Positions 1 through 10,808 are shown, counted from the stretch's first letter. The stretch is DNA of 64,000 nt from a bacterium M00.F.Ca.ET.205.01.1.1 (GCA_004791255.1 SRUQ01000003.1:768623-832622); one strand, 5' to 3'. The notes: generated by a model not told the origin, from the sequence alone. Made by a program: numbers and translations.

Positions 1-201
1 TTTTGCTGGTCCTACTGGCTTTCGGAATGGGTTAGACCACAGCCTGCATCTTTTTGCATGCGTGTGTTGCAAAATAGATGCTTGTTTCTTGGGCATGATG
101 AGCACATATATAGATCATCTCCTGGGCGCGTTCTCCTCCCATTAGCGCCCTCGAGTGTTCCCCTCTGGAGGTTAGCCTTAACAGGCACTTCCATCAAACT
201 C
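1..201 (+). ncRNA. Possible 3' part of an unidentified structured RNA
   Basis: No convincing coding frame covers this stretch, and it runs straight into a strong intrinsic terminator at 202-231. That layout suggests the 3' portion of a small RNA or leader whose 5' end lies before the window. A 6S-type RNA would fit the position and size, but I cannot recognise the conserved core with certainty. A covariance-model search of the region extended upstream would decide it. Confidence 0.25.
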
Positions 202-231
202 AGCCGGATCTTCGTTGATCCGGCTTTTTTG
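202..231 (+). terminator. Rho-independent terminator
   Basis: A perfect 9-bp stem (AGCCGGATC / GATCCGGCT) with a 6-nt loop is followed by a run of six T. It ends whatever is transcribed rightward from before the window. Confidence 0.85.
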
Positions 232-497
232 TTTTCTGGACCCTGCCGGCGGGCACGAAAAGTCCATTAGAATTGCCTTGTAACAGTGACATGTAACATC
301 GGGTAACATACCCAAGACGCTCGCCGCCTGCTAAGCAGAACATAGGACGCGGTGTGGTTCGGACGGGAGATGGGGGCATCACTCGCACGACCCGGGCTCA
401 GGCGGCTACCGCGTCCGAACCTTTCTTCCGCCGAAGCTCGGCGGCCCGACATGCGGCGGACCTGCCGTTTCTCCTCCCCAGAAAACGGTCCGCAAAC
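232..497. other. Intergenic stretch with no gene seen
   Basis: Only short overlapping frames with unconvincing composition are present between the terminator at 202-231 and the one at 498-534. I see no RNA or repeat that I can name. Confidence 0.5.
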
Positions 498-534
498 AAA
501 ACGGCGTCCGGTTCCCCGGGCGTCGTTTTTGGTT
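498..534. terminator. Bidirectional terminator after the EF-G-like gene
   Basis: A 14-bp stem (AAAACGGCGTCCGG with CCGGGCGTCGTTTT, including G-T pairs) with a 4-nt loop has T-rich tracts on both strands. It lies 50 bp beyond the stop of the leftward EF-G-like gene. A second hairpin (CCCTCGAA / TTCGAGGG) sits at 541-562 between the stop and the terminator. Confidence 0.7.
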
Positions 535-583
535 TTTGTCCCCTCGAACCAGGATTCGAGGGGACGCTATGTCCAGATGGAAA

Positions 584-2635
584 TCAAGCAGCCTTGCCGT
601 TGGCGTTCATCGCTTCGTCGGCGAGACGGCCGGTGAGTTCGGCCATATGGTCGAAGGCGGCGCGGTAGCTGGCGACGCCCGCCGTCGCCGAGCGCAGCTC
701 GATGATCAAGTCGCCGATCTCGGCCTGCGGCATGGTCGCCTCGACGATATCCCATCCCGGCCAGTCGGGCCGTGCGTCATAGCCGAGGATCTGTCCGCGC
801 CGCTGCGGGATCAGCGCTATGATCTTCGACGTCGCATCCGACGGGGTGACGATCTCGACCTTCATCACCGGTTCCAGCAGCACTGGCGAACAGGCGGCCA
901 TACCTTCCTTCATCGCCAGCTTCGCCGCCATCTGGAAGGCCATGTCGGAGGAATCGACCGCATGGTAGGAACCGTCCGACAGGTTGACGGCGACATCGAC
1001 CACGGGAAAGCCGAGCGGGCCGGATTTCAGGTAGTCGCGGATGCCGGTCTCGACCGACTGGATGTAGGTCTTCGGCACGACACCGCCGGTGATGGTGTCG
1101 GTGAACTGGAAGCCGGAGCCGCGCGGCAGCGGCTTGATCTCGATCACCACGTCGCCGAACTGGCCGTGGCCGCCCGACTGCTTCTTATGGCGGCCGCGCT
1201 GCTGCGCCGGTTTGCGGATCGTCTCGCGGTAGGGTACGGCCGGGGCATGGCCCTCGACCGGGATCTGGTTCTTGCCCTCCAGCCGCTCGCGCACGACGCG
1301 CAGATGCATCTCGCCATGGCCTGACAGCACGGTCTCGGCCGAGTCCTGGTTGTGGCGCAGGCTGAGCGAGGGATCCTCCTCGGCCAGCCGCTGGATGGCA
1401 GCCGACATCTTGACCTCGTCCTTGCGCTCCTTCGGACGCAGCGCAAAGGCGAAGACCGGCTGCGGCGGCTCGAACTCGAACAGCGGCTTGATGCCGCCCT
1501 TGGCCGAGGTCAGCGTCTGGCCGGTCTTGACGTCGTCCAGCTTGCCCAGCGCCACGGTGTCGCCGGCCTTGGCGGCGGTGAGCTTGGCCTGGTCCTTGCC
1601 GAGCATCTTGTAGATGCCGGAGACTTTGGCGCTGTCACCGCCGGGCAGCCAGAGTTCCGAGCCGTCGACGACCTGGCCGGACAGGATGCGCGACACCGAC
1701 AGCTTGCCGCCATGCGGGGTGTGGATTGTCTTCATCACCTGGACCAGGGTGGCATTGCCATCGGCGGCGCCGAGCCGTTTGCGGGTCGCCTCGATGTCGG
1801 GCGCGTCATGGCGGATCGCCTTCAGGAGGCGCAGCACGCCGTTGCCTTTCTCGGCCGTGCCGATCAGCACCGGCGTCACCGCGCCGTCGCGCAGGTCGGC
1901 GGCGAGGTCGTCGAAGATGGCGTCCTTGGGCGGCTCGATCTCCTCGAGCAACTGCTCCATCAACTGGTCGTCATGGTCGGCCAGCGTCTCCAGCATGGAA
2001 AAGCGGGCTTCCAGCTCGCGCGCCTTGTCGTCGCCCGGAATCGCGGCGACTTCGCTTTCGGCATATTCGCGATAGATGTAGGCCCGCTCCAGCGCCAGGT
2101 CGATCGAGCCGATGACGACGCCGTCCTTGCGCAGCGGGATCTGGCGCAGCAGCAACGGCACCGAACTGGCCGGCTGCAGCATCTTCAGCGTATCGCGCAC
2201 GCCCGCGATCGACTTGTCGACCTTGTTGAGGAACAGGACACGCGGCACGCCGAGATCGTCGAGCTTGCGCATGATGAGCTGCAATGCGGGGATCTTCTTT
2301 TCGTCAGCCTCGGCGACGACCACGGCGAGATCGCAGGCAGCCAGCACCGGTTCGGCCTCGAAGGAGAATTCGATCGAGCCGGGACAGTCGACGAAGGTGA
2401 TCTGCTCGCCCATGAATTCGGTGGTGGCGATCGTCGCCTCGACACTCATGGCGTGGGCGCGCGCCTCTGGCGAATGGTCTGAGACGGTGTTGCCGGATGA
2501 AACGGGATTTTGTCGGGGAATTGAGCCCGTGCGGGCCAATATGGCTTCGAGAAGTGTCGTCTTACCGCTTGCGAAGGGACCGACTATGGCAATGCATTTC
2601 GGTCCCGTGCGTCGTCCTCCGGCGCGAGTACCCAT
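584..2635 (-). CDS. Elongation factor G-like GTPase (EF-G paralogue)
   Basis: This is a 683-residue translational GTPase with the EF-G domain order: G domain, domain II and C-terminal EF-G IV/V-type domains. G1 is GPFASGKTT at about residues 19-27, G3 is DCPG and G4 is NKVD. The canonical EF-G G3 segment is DTPGH; here it reads DCPGSIEF, so the catalytic His is replaced by Ser. The protein is therefore an EF-G-like paralogue rather than the housekeeping FusA, and its GTPase chemistry is probably atypical. The start at 2635 is chosen because GGAGG lies 6 nt upstream; a longer frame to 2683 lacks such a site. The gene stands alone and ends at the terminator at 498-534. Its cellular role is not defined. 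Confidence 0.88.
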   Translation of the reverse strand: MGTRAGGRRTGPKCIAIVGPFASGKTTLLEAILARTGSIPRQNPVSSGNTVSDHSPEARAHAMSVEATIATTEFMGEQITFVDCPGSIEFSFEAEPVLAACDLAVVVAEADEKKIPALQLIMRKLDDLGVPRVLFLNKVDKSIAGVRDTLKMLQPASSVPLLLRQIPLRKDGVVIGSIDLALERAYIYREYAESEVAAIPGDDKARELEARFSMLETLADHDDQLMEQLLEEIEPPKDAIFDDLAADLRDGAVTPVLIGTAEKGNGVLRLLKAIRHDAPDIEATRKRLGAADGNATLVQVMKTIHTPHGGKLSVSRILSGQVVDGSELWLPGGDSAKVSGIYKMLGKDQAKLTAAKAGDTVALGKLDDVKTGQTLTSAKGGIKPLFEFEPPQPVFAFALRPKERKDEVKMSAAIQRLAEEDPSLSLRHNQDSAETVLSGHGEMHLRVVRERLEGKNQIPVEGHAPAVPYRETIRKPAQQRGRHKKQSGGHGQFGDVVIEIKPLPRGSGFQFTDTITGGVVPKTYIQSVETGIRDYLKSGPLGFPVVDVAVNLSDGSYHAVDSSDMAFQMAAKLAMKEGMAACSPVLLEPVMKVEIVTPSDATSKIIALIPQRRGQILGYDARPDWPGWDIVEATMPQAEIGDLIIELRSATAGVASYRAAFDHMAELTGRLADEAMNANGKAA

Positions 2636-2965
2636 GACTGACCTCCACTCAGGCGTTTTCCCTGGGGACCGACTGGCATGCATGGTTCAGGCGTGGTCAA
2701 TCGGTCCTGAGCGGCGGCCGGCCTGTTCGACCGTCGCGGGCGGGCCTGTTTTGGACCTGCCCAGGATTATCGTCCCACTTGTTTGCCGGGAGGGCAAGGA
2801 AAATAGGAAGCCGGCGCGGCCGGCCGGCTCAGGCGCTGAGCGCGCGCGGTTCGGCTCACTGTTCGGCGGCTTGCGTCGCGCACGATATCGGCCGAAAGTG
2901 CCGGTCCAGAACGAGCAGCGGCGTTGCGGCCGCATCGCTTCGCCACCAGTCCCGAGGTTCAGACC
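2636..2965. other. Divergent promoter region between the EF-G-like and cupin genes
   Basis: About 330 bp separate two divergent starts. The stretch is GC-rich with some self-complementary sequence near 2810-2835, but I find no operator or coding region that I can support. Confidence 0.5.
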
Positions 2966-3361
2966 ATGAAGATCATTGCTTGCGGCAGCGTGCCGACGAT
3001 CATTGCGCCGGAGACGTATTTCACCGGCCGCGTCCTGCAGACGCCGATCATCGAGAAAGAGGCGCCGGCGCGGCTCAGGGCGACGCTGGTCAGCTTCGAG
3101 CCCGGTGCGCGCACCCACTGGCACACACACCCGCTTGGCCAGACGCTCTACATCACCTCCGGCGCCGGCCTTGCCCAGACATGGGGCGGGCCGATCCAGC
3201 AGATCCGGGCCGGCGACGTCATCTCGTTTGCGTCCGGCGAGAAGCACTGGCATGGCGCGGCGCCGAAAACGGCGATGACGCATATCGCCATGCAGGAAGC
3301 GCTCGACGGCGTCCATGCCGATTGGCTGGAAGCTGTGACCAGCGAGCAATATGGCGGCTGA
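2966..3361 (+). CDS. Cupin-domain protein
   Basis: This 131-residue single-domain protein has the cupin metal signature. The first motif is HWHTHPLGQTLYITSG, giving His-x-His and a Gln in the usual Glu position. The second motif includes GDVISFASGEKHWHG. It resembles the small COG1917 cupins often annotated as carboxymuconolactone decarboxylase-associated or mandelonitrile-lyase-like proteins; the substrate cannot be read from sequence. The ATG at 2966 is preceded by a GAGGT element. It is monocistronic and shares the bidirectional terminator at 3377-3403 with the convergent aminotransferase gene. Confidence 0.85.
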   Translation: MKIIACGSVPTIIAPETYFTGRVLQTPIIEKEAPARLRATLVSFEPGARTHWHTHPLGQTLYITSGAGLAQTWGGPIQQIRAGDVISFASGEKHWHGAAPKTAMTHIAMQEALDGVHADWLEAVTSEQYGG

Positions 3362-3376
3362 GGTCCGCTCCTGAAG

Positions 3377-3403
3377 AAAAACCCGGCGCGAAGCCGGGTT
3401 TTT
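3377..3403. terminator. Bidirectional intrinsic terminator
   Basis: The stem ACCCGGC / GCCGGGT is flanked by A5 on one side and T5 on the other. It lies between the convergent cupin and aspartate aminotransferase genes and can serve both strands. Confidence 0.9.
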
Positions 3404-3424
3404 GATGTCTTGGTGCGCCTCGGT

Positions 3425-5754
<2,330 letters not shown>

Positions 5755-5758
<4 letters not shown>

Positions 5759-6603
5759 GCGGCGAGCGGCGGCGCAATGTCGGCGATGCGATCTTCGTCG
5801 ACGAGGTCGGTATCGAATATGGCGTCCATGGCGAGTACAGGCTGCGCAGCGCCTATCAGCCGATCTTCGCTCCGCACGGCCGCAGCCTGCATGCGGTGGC
5901 GGTCGAAGGGCTGATCGAGCCGCGCCGCGCCGGCCAGGCGGGGGCGGCGAGGGCGTTCTTCGAGGGAGTCGCGGAGACGGACCGGCTGTTCGTCGAAACC
6001 ATGTGCCGGATGCTGCATCTGCGAAACTTCGGCAATATCGGCGTCGACGGGCTCGACCTGTTCTTCAACTACAATCCGCTGGTCAACGACCATGCCGGCC
6101 GGGCGCTGGCCGAAATCCGGCTGATGAGCAGGCATCTCAGCGAACTCGGACTGGCGCCCGGCATGCTGGTCTGCGAAATCACCGAGCAGGCGGCCGACGA
6201 GGTGCTTCTTGCCCGGCTGGTGCGCGAGATGCGCCGCGACGGCATCCGCATCGCCATCGACGATTTCGGCACCGGCCACTCCACCGAGGAGCGGGTGAGC
6301 CTGGTTCAGCCCGACATCGTCAAGATCGATGGCGGCTGGTTCGCGGAATTCTGCCGCCATGCCGCCGCCGAGCGGTTCTTCCGCCCGCTGGTTTCGAGCC
6401 TGCACGACCGTGGCGCCAAGGTGCTGGTTGAAGGCATCGAGCAGCCCACCCATCTGCGCGTCGCGCTCGAAGCCGGCGTCGACCTGCTGCAGGGGTTTCT
6501 TCTGGCCCGGCCGGCGCTGGCCGGCACGATCTTCAGCGAAGAGCCGCTCGCCGTCGACGCGCTACTGGGCAGGGGGAACAAGGTGGTGCCGCTGTTCGGG
6601 TAG
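5755..6603 (+). CDS. EAL-domain cyclic-di-GMP phosphodiesterase (second of a pair)
   Basis: This 282-residue EAL protein is homologous to the gene before it and probably arose by tandem duplication. Key positions are retained: VEGLIEP, FFNYNP, CEITEQ, DDFGTGHST, IVKIDGGW, LVEGIEQ and LLQGFLLARP. It is closer to the canonical DDFGTG loop than its neighbour (DDYGAD). The start ATG overlaps the upstream stop (ATGA), which argues for coupled expression and perhaps a stoichiometric or heteromeric pair. Both lack sensor domains, so control may come from partner proteins or from expression level. Confidence 0.85.
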
Positions 6604-6744
6604 GGCATGGCGATATTCAGGTGAGGCCGGACTGCGAACGGCTGATCCCTGTGCTTCCGGTACTCACGTACTTTAAGTACGCTCCGTTCCGGTTCTCGGT
6701 ATCAGCCATTCTCGACTCGGCCTGACCTGAATCTCGACATGCCC
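6603..6744. repeat. Long imperfect palindrome (intergenic repeat element)
   Basis: The left arm, beginning GGGCATGGCGATATTCAGGT, is the imperfect reverse complement of the right arm ending ACCTGAATCTCGACATGCCC. Each arm is about 70 bp and the centre contains GTACTTTAAGTAC. The element starts at the stop codon of the second EAL gene. Such elements are typically dispersed in rhizobial genomes. It could act as a transcript-end stabiliser or processing site. Confidence 0.75.
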
Positions 6745-6859
6745 ATGAGCCAGGCCTTGCTCCCATCAGCGTCGCTGATCGTCCGACCAAAACAAATCAT
6801 TGGTTGAGGACGCAGCCGCTGCGATAATCGCGGCACGGGCAACGCACGGTGGACCAGCA

Positions 6860-7468
6860 ATGATACTTTACAGCATGATCGACAGCGGCAATTGCTACAA
6901 GCCGCGGCTGCTGATGGGCAAGCTCGGCCTTGCCTTTACGACCGTCGAGGTGAGCTCGCATACGGGCGATACGCGAAAGGCCGACTTTGTCGCCAAGAAC
7001 CCGAACGCCATGGTGCCGCTGCTGGAGCTCGACGATGGCAGGCGGATTGCCGAATCGAACGCCATCCTGCTCTATCTCGCCGAGGGCACGCGCTTCCTGC
7101 CGGCCGACAGGTATGAGCGAGCGCTGGCCTATCAATGGCTGTTCTTCGAGCAGTACAGCCACGAGCCCTACATTGCCGTGCGCAAGGCGCTGCTGACCTT
7201 TCCCGAGCGCGCCGCGGATGCGACGCCGGAGCGGCTGGCGGTGACGCTGGAACGCGGCAACAAGGCGCTCGGCGTGATGAACCGGCATCTCGAGATCAAT
7301 GCCTTCTTCGCCGGCGGCAGCTTCAGTGTCGCCGACATCGCGCTCTATGCCTATACGCACACGGCCGAGCAGGGCGGCTTCCAGCTCGACGCCTATCCGG
7401 CGGTCGCCGCCTGGCTGAAAAGGGTGGAAGCGGATCCCGGCCATGTGCCGATCGGGTGGGTGGGGTAG
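6860..7468 (+). CDS. Glutathione S-transferase family protein
   Basis: This 202-residue protein has a thioredoxin-like N-terminal half followed by an all-helical GST C-terminal half. The N-terminal segment SMIDSGNCYKPRLLM carries the likely catalytic Ser/Cys region, and NPNAMVPLLELDDGR holds the conserved cis-Pro loop (VPLL). IAESNAILLYLAEG is the glutathione gamma-Glu binding segment (ES-AI). The C-terminal FSVADIALYAYTH carries the conserved Asp of the GST helix-capping motif. The start at 6860 has GGTGGA upstream. The substrate is unknown. Confidence 0.9.
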   Translation: MILYSMIDSGNCYKPRLLMGKLGLAFTTVEVSSHTGDTRKADFVAKNPNAMVPLLELDDGRRIAESNAILLYLAEGTRFLPADRYERALAYQWLFFEQYSHEPYIAVRKALLTFPERAADATPERLAVTLERGNKALGVMNRHLEINAFFAGGSFSVADIALYAYTHTAEQGGFQLDAYPAVAAWLKRVEADPGHVPIGWVG

Positions 7469-7506
7469 GAGCGTCCTGGGGTATTGCCGCTTCGGACGAG
7501 GTCAGA

Positions 7507-7762
7507 CTACTTCAAGAGATGGTCGTAGTCGCTATGCGTGCCGATCCAGAACCAGATCACGTCATCATTGTCGCGGATCGCAACAGCCCGGTAGTTTTCG
7601 TCGACCCGAGCCGACCAATATCGTCCAACCTGTTTGAAATGCAGTGATGGATAAAAAGGATCTAGGCGCAGTCTGGCAAAACGCCTGTCCGCCTTTGCCC
7701 TGATTGACGATGGCAGTTTCTCATAAGCCTCCCAGAATGATGGAGAGGCGAAGTTTGTTCAC
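7507..7762 (-). pseudogene. RelE/ParE-type toxin with a 5' frameshift
   Basis: The expected toxin start, GTG at 7762, overlaps the antitoxin stop (GTGA) and begins MNKLR, then hits a stop after 13 codons. The toxin body lies in another frame from about 7753 to the TAG at 7507. It contains ASPSFWEAYEKLP, DPFYPSLHFKQVGRYW, DENYRAVAIRDND and WFWIGTHSDYDHLLK, a familiar RelE/ParE-like fold sequence. The span is 256 nt, one base over a multiple of three. From memory the family continues MNKLR-HFASPSFW, which suggests an 8-bp loss between short TTCGC repeats. The body has no ATG, GTG or TTG near its beginning, so normal toxin is probably not made. It lies in the same frame as the antitoxin, separated only by that TGA. 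Confidence 0.75.
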
Positions 7763-7959
7763 AGGGGCCGGGTCCGGCCAGCGCGATGGTCGGCCAGCGC
7801 CTGGTCGGCAAACTTGTCCAAACGGCCCGACTTCGCGTCCGCTTCGATCCGCCGATCCCACATGTCCGACTGCAGCGCCTCGAACCAAGCGGCAAACGCC
7901 TTCAGTTCTTCTGGGCTCAGTTCAGTGATGGACTTTTCGATTTGCTCGAGCTTGGTCAT
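7759..7959 (-). CDS. Antitoxin of a RelE/ParE-type pair
   Basis: This 66-residue acidic/helical protein begins MTKLEQIEKSITELSPEELK and contains WFEALQSDMWDRRIEAD and ALADHRAGRTRPL. That is the usual composition of small antitoxins preceding RelE/ParE-like toxins in alphaproteobacteria. It should bind the toxin through its C-terminal part. A 16-bp palindrome 30 bp upstream is the likely autoregulatory operator. The downstream toxin is frameshifted, leaving this as a probable orphan antitoxin. Confidence 0.8.
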   Translation of the reverse strand: MTKLEQIEKSITELSPEELKAFAAWFEALQSDMWDRRIEADAKSGRLDKFADQALADHRAGRTRPL

Positions 7960-7988
7960 GGCCGGATGGTATCACTACTGGGCTAAAT

Positions 7989-8004
7989 GTCCCACTAGTG
8001 GGAC
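7989..8004. promoter_or_regulatory. Putative operator of the toxin-antitoxin pair
   Basis: GTCCCACTAGTGGGAC is a perfect 16-bp palindrome about 30 bp upstream of the antitoxin start. A related partial copy (TCACTACTGGG) lies nearer the start, at about 7971-7981. Paired dyads overlapping the promoter are typical of antitoxin autoregulation. Confidence 0.65.
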
Positions 8005-8035
8005 TATTGATTCCGGGGCATCCAAAATCCAGACA

Positions 8036-8063
8036 AAGAAAAAGGCGGGATAAATCCCGCCTT
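8036..8063 (-). terminator. Intrinsic terminator downstream of the cold-shock gene
   Basis: The 7-bp stem GGCGGGA / TCCCGCC with loop TAAA is followed on the minus strand by TTTTTCTTTG. It lies about 165 bp past the cold-shock stop. A longer GC-rich inverted repeat lies at about 8189-8218. Confidence 0.7.
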
Positions 8064-8228
8064 CCGTGCTTGGGAGCCTGATCGGGAGCGTCCGGTCCGG
8101 GCTGGCAGCTATCTGCTGATCCAGCTTGTCGGGTCTTGCCGCTCCGGTGCGCTTCTCGCGCGACCGTCAGTACATCCGTGACTTGCCGCGCGCCCCGGGC
8201 TCTCACCCGGCGCGCGCCATTCGCAAAA

Positions 8229-8441
8229 TCAGGCTGCCTTGCTCAGAGAACCAGCGGACGACTTGCCGGTGCGGCGGTCCTGCTCGATCTCGAAGTTGAT
8301 CTTCTGGCCTTCGACCAGGGTCGACAGACCAGCGCGCTCGACAGCGGAGATGTGGACGAAAACGTCCGCGCCGCCCGAATCAGGCTGGATGAAGCCGAAG
8401 CCCTTGGTGGCGTTGAACCACTTGACCGTTCCAGTTGCCAT
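8229..8441 (-). CDS. cspA: Cold-shock protein (CspA family)
   Basis: This is a 70-residue single OB-fold nucleic-acid-binding protein. RNP1 is KGFGFI and RNP2 is VFVHIS, both intact. The beginning [18 protein letters not shown] is typical of alphaproteobacterial Csp. It should act as an RNA chaperone in the cytoplasm. The gene has about 280 bp of non-coding sequence upstream before the next divergent gene, enough for a long, possibly cold-responsive 5' leader; I cannot show that structure by eye. The C-terminal [10 protein letters not shown] tail is slightly longer than in the shortest family members. Confidence 0.95.
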   Translation of the reverse strand: MATGTVKWFNATKGFGFIQPDSGGADVFVHISAVERAGLSTLVEGQKINFEIEQDRRTGKSSAGSLSKAA

Positions 8442-8719
8442 AATAATAGTCCTTCACATTTGCTTTGGTTTGACCGGACCGAAATCCAGTCGGTGTGCAT
8501 CGAGATTTTGGAGATAGACGTCAGCAAACGCGAAAGATCGCGAGGCCCGGTTCGATCGGCCGAAATATCAATGGGGCTGATATAGGCTGCTTTCGTTCCA
8601 AAAACAAGACCGAGTAAAAAGGCCGTGATTGGAAGGCTGCCGCATGGCTGCCCAAATCGCGTGAAAGCGTTAACATCGGTTAAAGCGTCCGATGGCGCTT
8701 CACCGCGGGGGAGAGGACG

Positions 8720-9049
8720 ATGAAAACCATTCTGTTTGCCGCCTGCCTGACGCTGGTGGCCGCCGAGGCACAGGCGATTTCGCGCTACGACCCGACACAT
8801 ATGAGCTGCGGCAAGGTGCAGGCGACGATCGCGCGCCAGGGTGCGGTCATCCTGCGCTACCAGTCCAAGCGGGTGCCGGGGCTGCCGCTCTACGACCGCT
8901 ATGTGCAGAGCCAGCAGTTCTGCACCATGGGCGAGGTGCGCAACCGCGCCTATGTGCCGAGCGCCGACACCAAGTCGTGCCCGGTCTACAACTGCAAGCG
9001 GCCCGACAATGAGCGGCATTTCCGGCGGCGGTTCTTCCACAACAACTAG
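8720..9049 (+). CDS. Small secreted Cys-containing protein, function unknown
   Basis: This 109-residue protein has a clear signal peptide (MKTILFAACLTLVAAEAQA, cleavage after AQA). The mature part is basic with four Cys (in MSCGK, QFCTM, KSCPV and YNCKR), which could form two disulphides in the periplasm. GGAGAGGACG precedes the ATG. I recognise it only as a conserved rhizobial secreted protein. It is convergent with the ogt gene, 25 bp apart. Confidence 0.75.
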   Translation: MKTILFAACLTLVAAEAQAISRYDPTHMSCGKVQATIARQGAVILRYQSKRVPGLPLYDRYVQSQQFCTMGEVRNRAYVPSADTKSCPVYNCKRPDNERHFRRRFFHNN

Positions 9050-9074
9050 ATCGCGCGGGCAGACCGGGCCGACT

Positions 9075-9644
9075 TCAGAAGCCGAACGAAACCTGCGCCG
9101 CCGGCGGTGGGCCGACGCGCACGCCTTCCATGGCCAGCATCTTTTCCTTGGTGGCCGAACCGCCGGGCGCCGAGAAGCCGCCGATCTTGCCGCCGGCGGC
9201 AAGGATGCGGTGGCACGGGATGACCAGCGGCACCGGGTTGGCGCCGAGCGCTGCACCCGTTTCGCGCGGCAGGCCGGGCTGGCCGGCGCGCTTGGCCAGT
9301 TCGCCATAGGTGGTGGTTTCGCCATAGCCGAGTTTTCGCGCCGCGTCGTAGATGGCGAGGCGGAAATCGTCGATGCCGTCGAGATCGACCGGCACGCCGG
9401 TGAAATCGACATCCTCGCCGGCGGCATAGGCCTTGATCGAGGCGATCAGCTCGACCACCCATGGCGGCTGCGTGGTAGAGGCGGAAACGCCGGCGTGGCG
9501 CATCAGCCGGCGCTCCACCGCTTCGCGGCTGCGTTCGGGCAGGCAGAGCCGGATCAGGCCCTTTTCGCTCCAGGCAATGCCCATGAAGCCGATCACTGTT
9601 TCTAACACTGCGTGGCCACTTGTGATCTGCGATGGCGTTTGCAT
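9075..9644 (-). CDS. ogt: Methylated-DNA--protein-cysteine methyltransferase
   Basis: This 189-residue suicide DNA-repair enzyme transfers O6-alkyl groups from guanine to its own Cys. The active-site motif is IPCHRILAAGGKIGGFSA, with the PCHR nucleophile. A winged-helix part (YGETTTYGELAKRAGQP) precedes it. There is no Ada regulatory domain, so this is the Ogt/MGMT type. The start at 9644 has AAGGAGC at 5-nt spacing; the longer upstream frame has no such support. Confidence 0.93.
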   Translation of the reverse strand: MQTPSQITSGHAVLETVIGFMGIAWSEKGLIRLCLPERSREAVERRLMRHAGVSASTTQPPWVVELIASIKAYAAGEDVDFTGVPVDLDGIDDFRLAIYDAARKLGYGETTTYGELAKRAGQPGLPRETGAALGANPVPLVIPCHRILAAGGKIGGFSAPGGSATKEKMLAMEGVRVGPPPAAQVSFGF

Positions 9645-9825
9645 GCTATGCTCCTTCCGCAAAATGGCTGGAAACCGGCATTCCTGCCGGTACATATCAG
9701 GAACAATATGGCATCCCAGCCCGAGTCTCGCCACCCGAAAACCACCTGAGCGCCCCGATTGCTCGCCCTGAATCGCTGGTGTAAGGAAAATCTTAACACC
9801 CGACGAAACCGGACCCGAGCGCGGC

Positions 9826-10803
9826 TTGCCAGCAAAACAGACCCTTATTGCGATCGGCATGATCGTTGCGGCGGCCGGCATCAGCGGCTGCACCTCGACC
9901 TCGCAGATGAAGCCGACGCCTTCGCTGACCGAAACCGCGACCGTCGCCGGCACCGATGCGGGCTTCACCATACCGCTGCCGGACACGGTTTCGGTGCTGC
10001 CGCAATCCTCGGGGATCGCCCCTGTCCAAACCGCCGAAGCGGCGCCCGGCGCCGTGATTGCGGAGGGTGAGCCCGCGACGCAGCCGGCTGCCTCGACCGC
10101 GGCCTTTGCTGGCGCGACGCCGACGAAACCCTCCGTGCCCGCCATCATGATCGCCAGCCCCAATGCCTGGCAGGCGCCGCCACCCGCCACGGCTGGCCAG
10201 CCGGCCAAGACAGGCCTGCCGGTGATCAAGTCCGCCGAGACCTACACAACAGCTGGCCTCGTCGTGCCGGCGACCGCCGGCGGCCAGAAAACCATGCCCG
10301 GCGTGCAGCAGGCTGCCTATGTGGTGCCGCAGAACCCGGCCGCGCTCGTGCAGTTTCCGGCAGCGCCGGTTGGCCCCGTTGCCTTGGGAGAAGCGGAAGA
10401 AGGCCACGCGGGCGTGCGCGGCGACGTTGACCGGCTGATCGTCAAATACGCCGCTCTCTACCAGATTCCGGTCGACCTGGTGCGCCATGTCGTCAACCGC
10501 GAAAGCACCTACAATCCCAAGGCGTATAATAACGGCCATTGGGGGCTGATGCAGATCAAGCACGCGACGGCGCGCGGCATGGGCTATGACGGGCCGGCCA
10601 AGGGCCTGTTCGACGCCGAGACCAATCTGAAATACGCGGTCAAATATCTGCGCGGCGCCTGGCTGGTGGCGGGCGGCAATGCCAAGAAGGCCGACTGGCT
10701 CTACCAGACCGGTTATTATTTCGACGCCAAGCGCAAGGGTCTGCTCGAAGCGACCGGCCTCGGCGTCGATCGCAAGCGCGGCCGCCTGCAGCCCGACGCC
10801 TGA
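9826..10803 (+). CDS. Lipoprotein with SLT (lytic transglycosylase) domain
   Basis: The 325-residue product has a lipoprotein signal (ALIAIGMIVAAAGISGC-like; lipobox ISGC at about residues 19-22), so it should be anchored to a membrane on its periplasmic face. A Pro/Ala/Thr-rich low-complexity linker of about 170 residues follows. The C-terminal SLT domain begins at VDRLIVKYAALYQIP, with catalytic Glu in VVNRESTYNP and the GLMQIK motif. It should cleave the glycan strand of peptidoglycan. The start is a TTG with a weak ribosome site; an internal ATG at 9859 would spoil the signal peptide. The next gene follows 5 bp after the stop, suggesting an operon. Confidence 0.85.
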   Translation: MPAKQTLIAIGMIVAAAGISGCTSTSQMKPTPSLTETATVAGTDAGFTIPLPDTVSVLPQSSGIAPVQTAEAAPGAVIAEGEPATQPAASTAAFAGATPTKPSVPAIMIASPNAWQAPPPATAGQPAKTGLPVIKSAETYTTAGLVVPATAGGQKTMPGVQQAAYVVPQNPAALVQFPAAPVGPVALGEAEEGHAGVRGDVDRLIVKYAALYQIPVDLVRHVVNRESTYNPKAYNNGHWGLMQIKHATARGMGYDGPAKGLFDAETNLKYAVKYLRGAWLVAGGNAKKADWLYQTGYYFDAKRKGLLEATGLGVDRKRGRLQPDA

Positions 10804-10808
10804 GCGCG

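Noticed and set aside
541..562. tRNA-like T-arm (GGTTCGAGGGG on the minus strand)
   Set aside because: No acceptor stem, anticodon arm or CCA context could be built around it; it is a simple hairpin.
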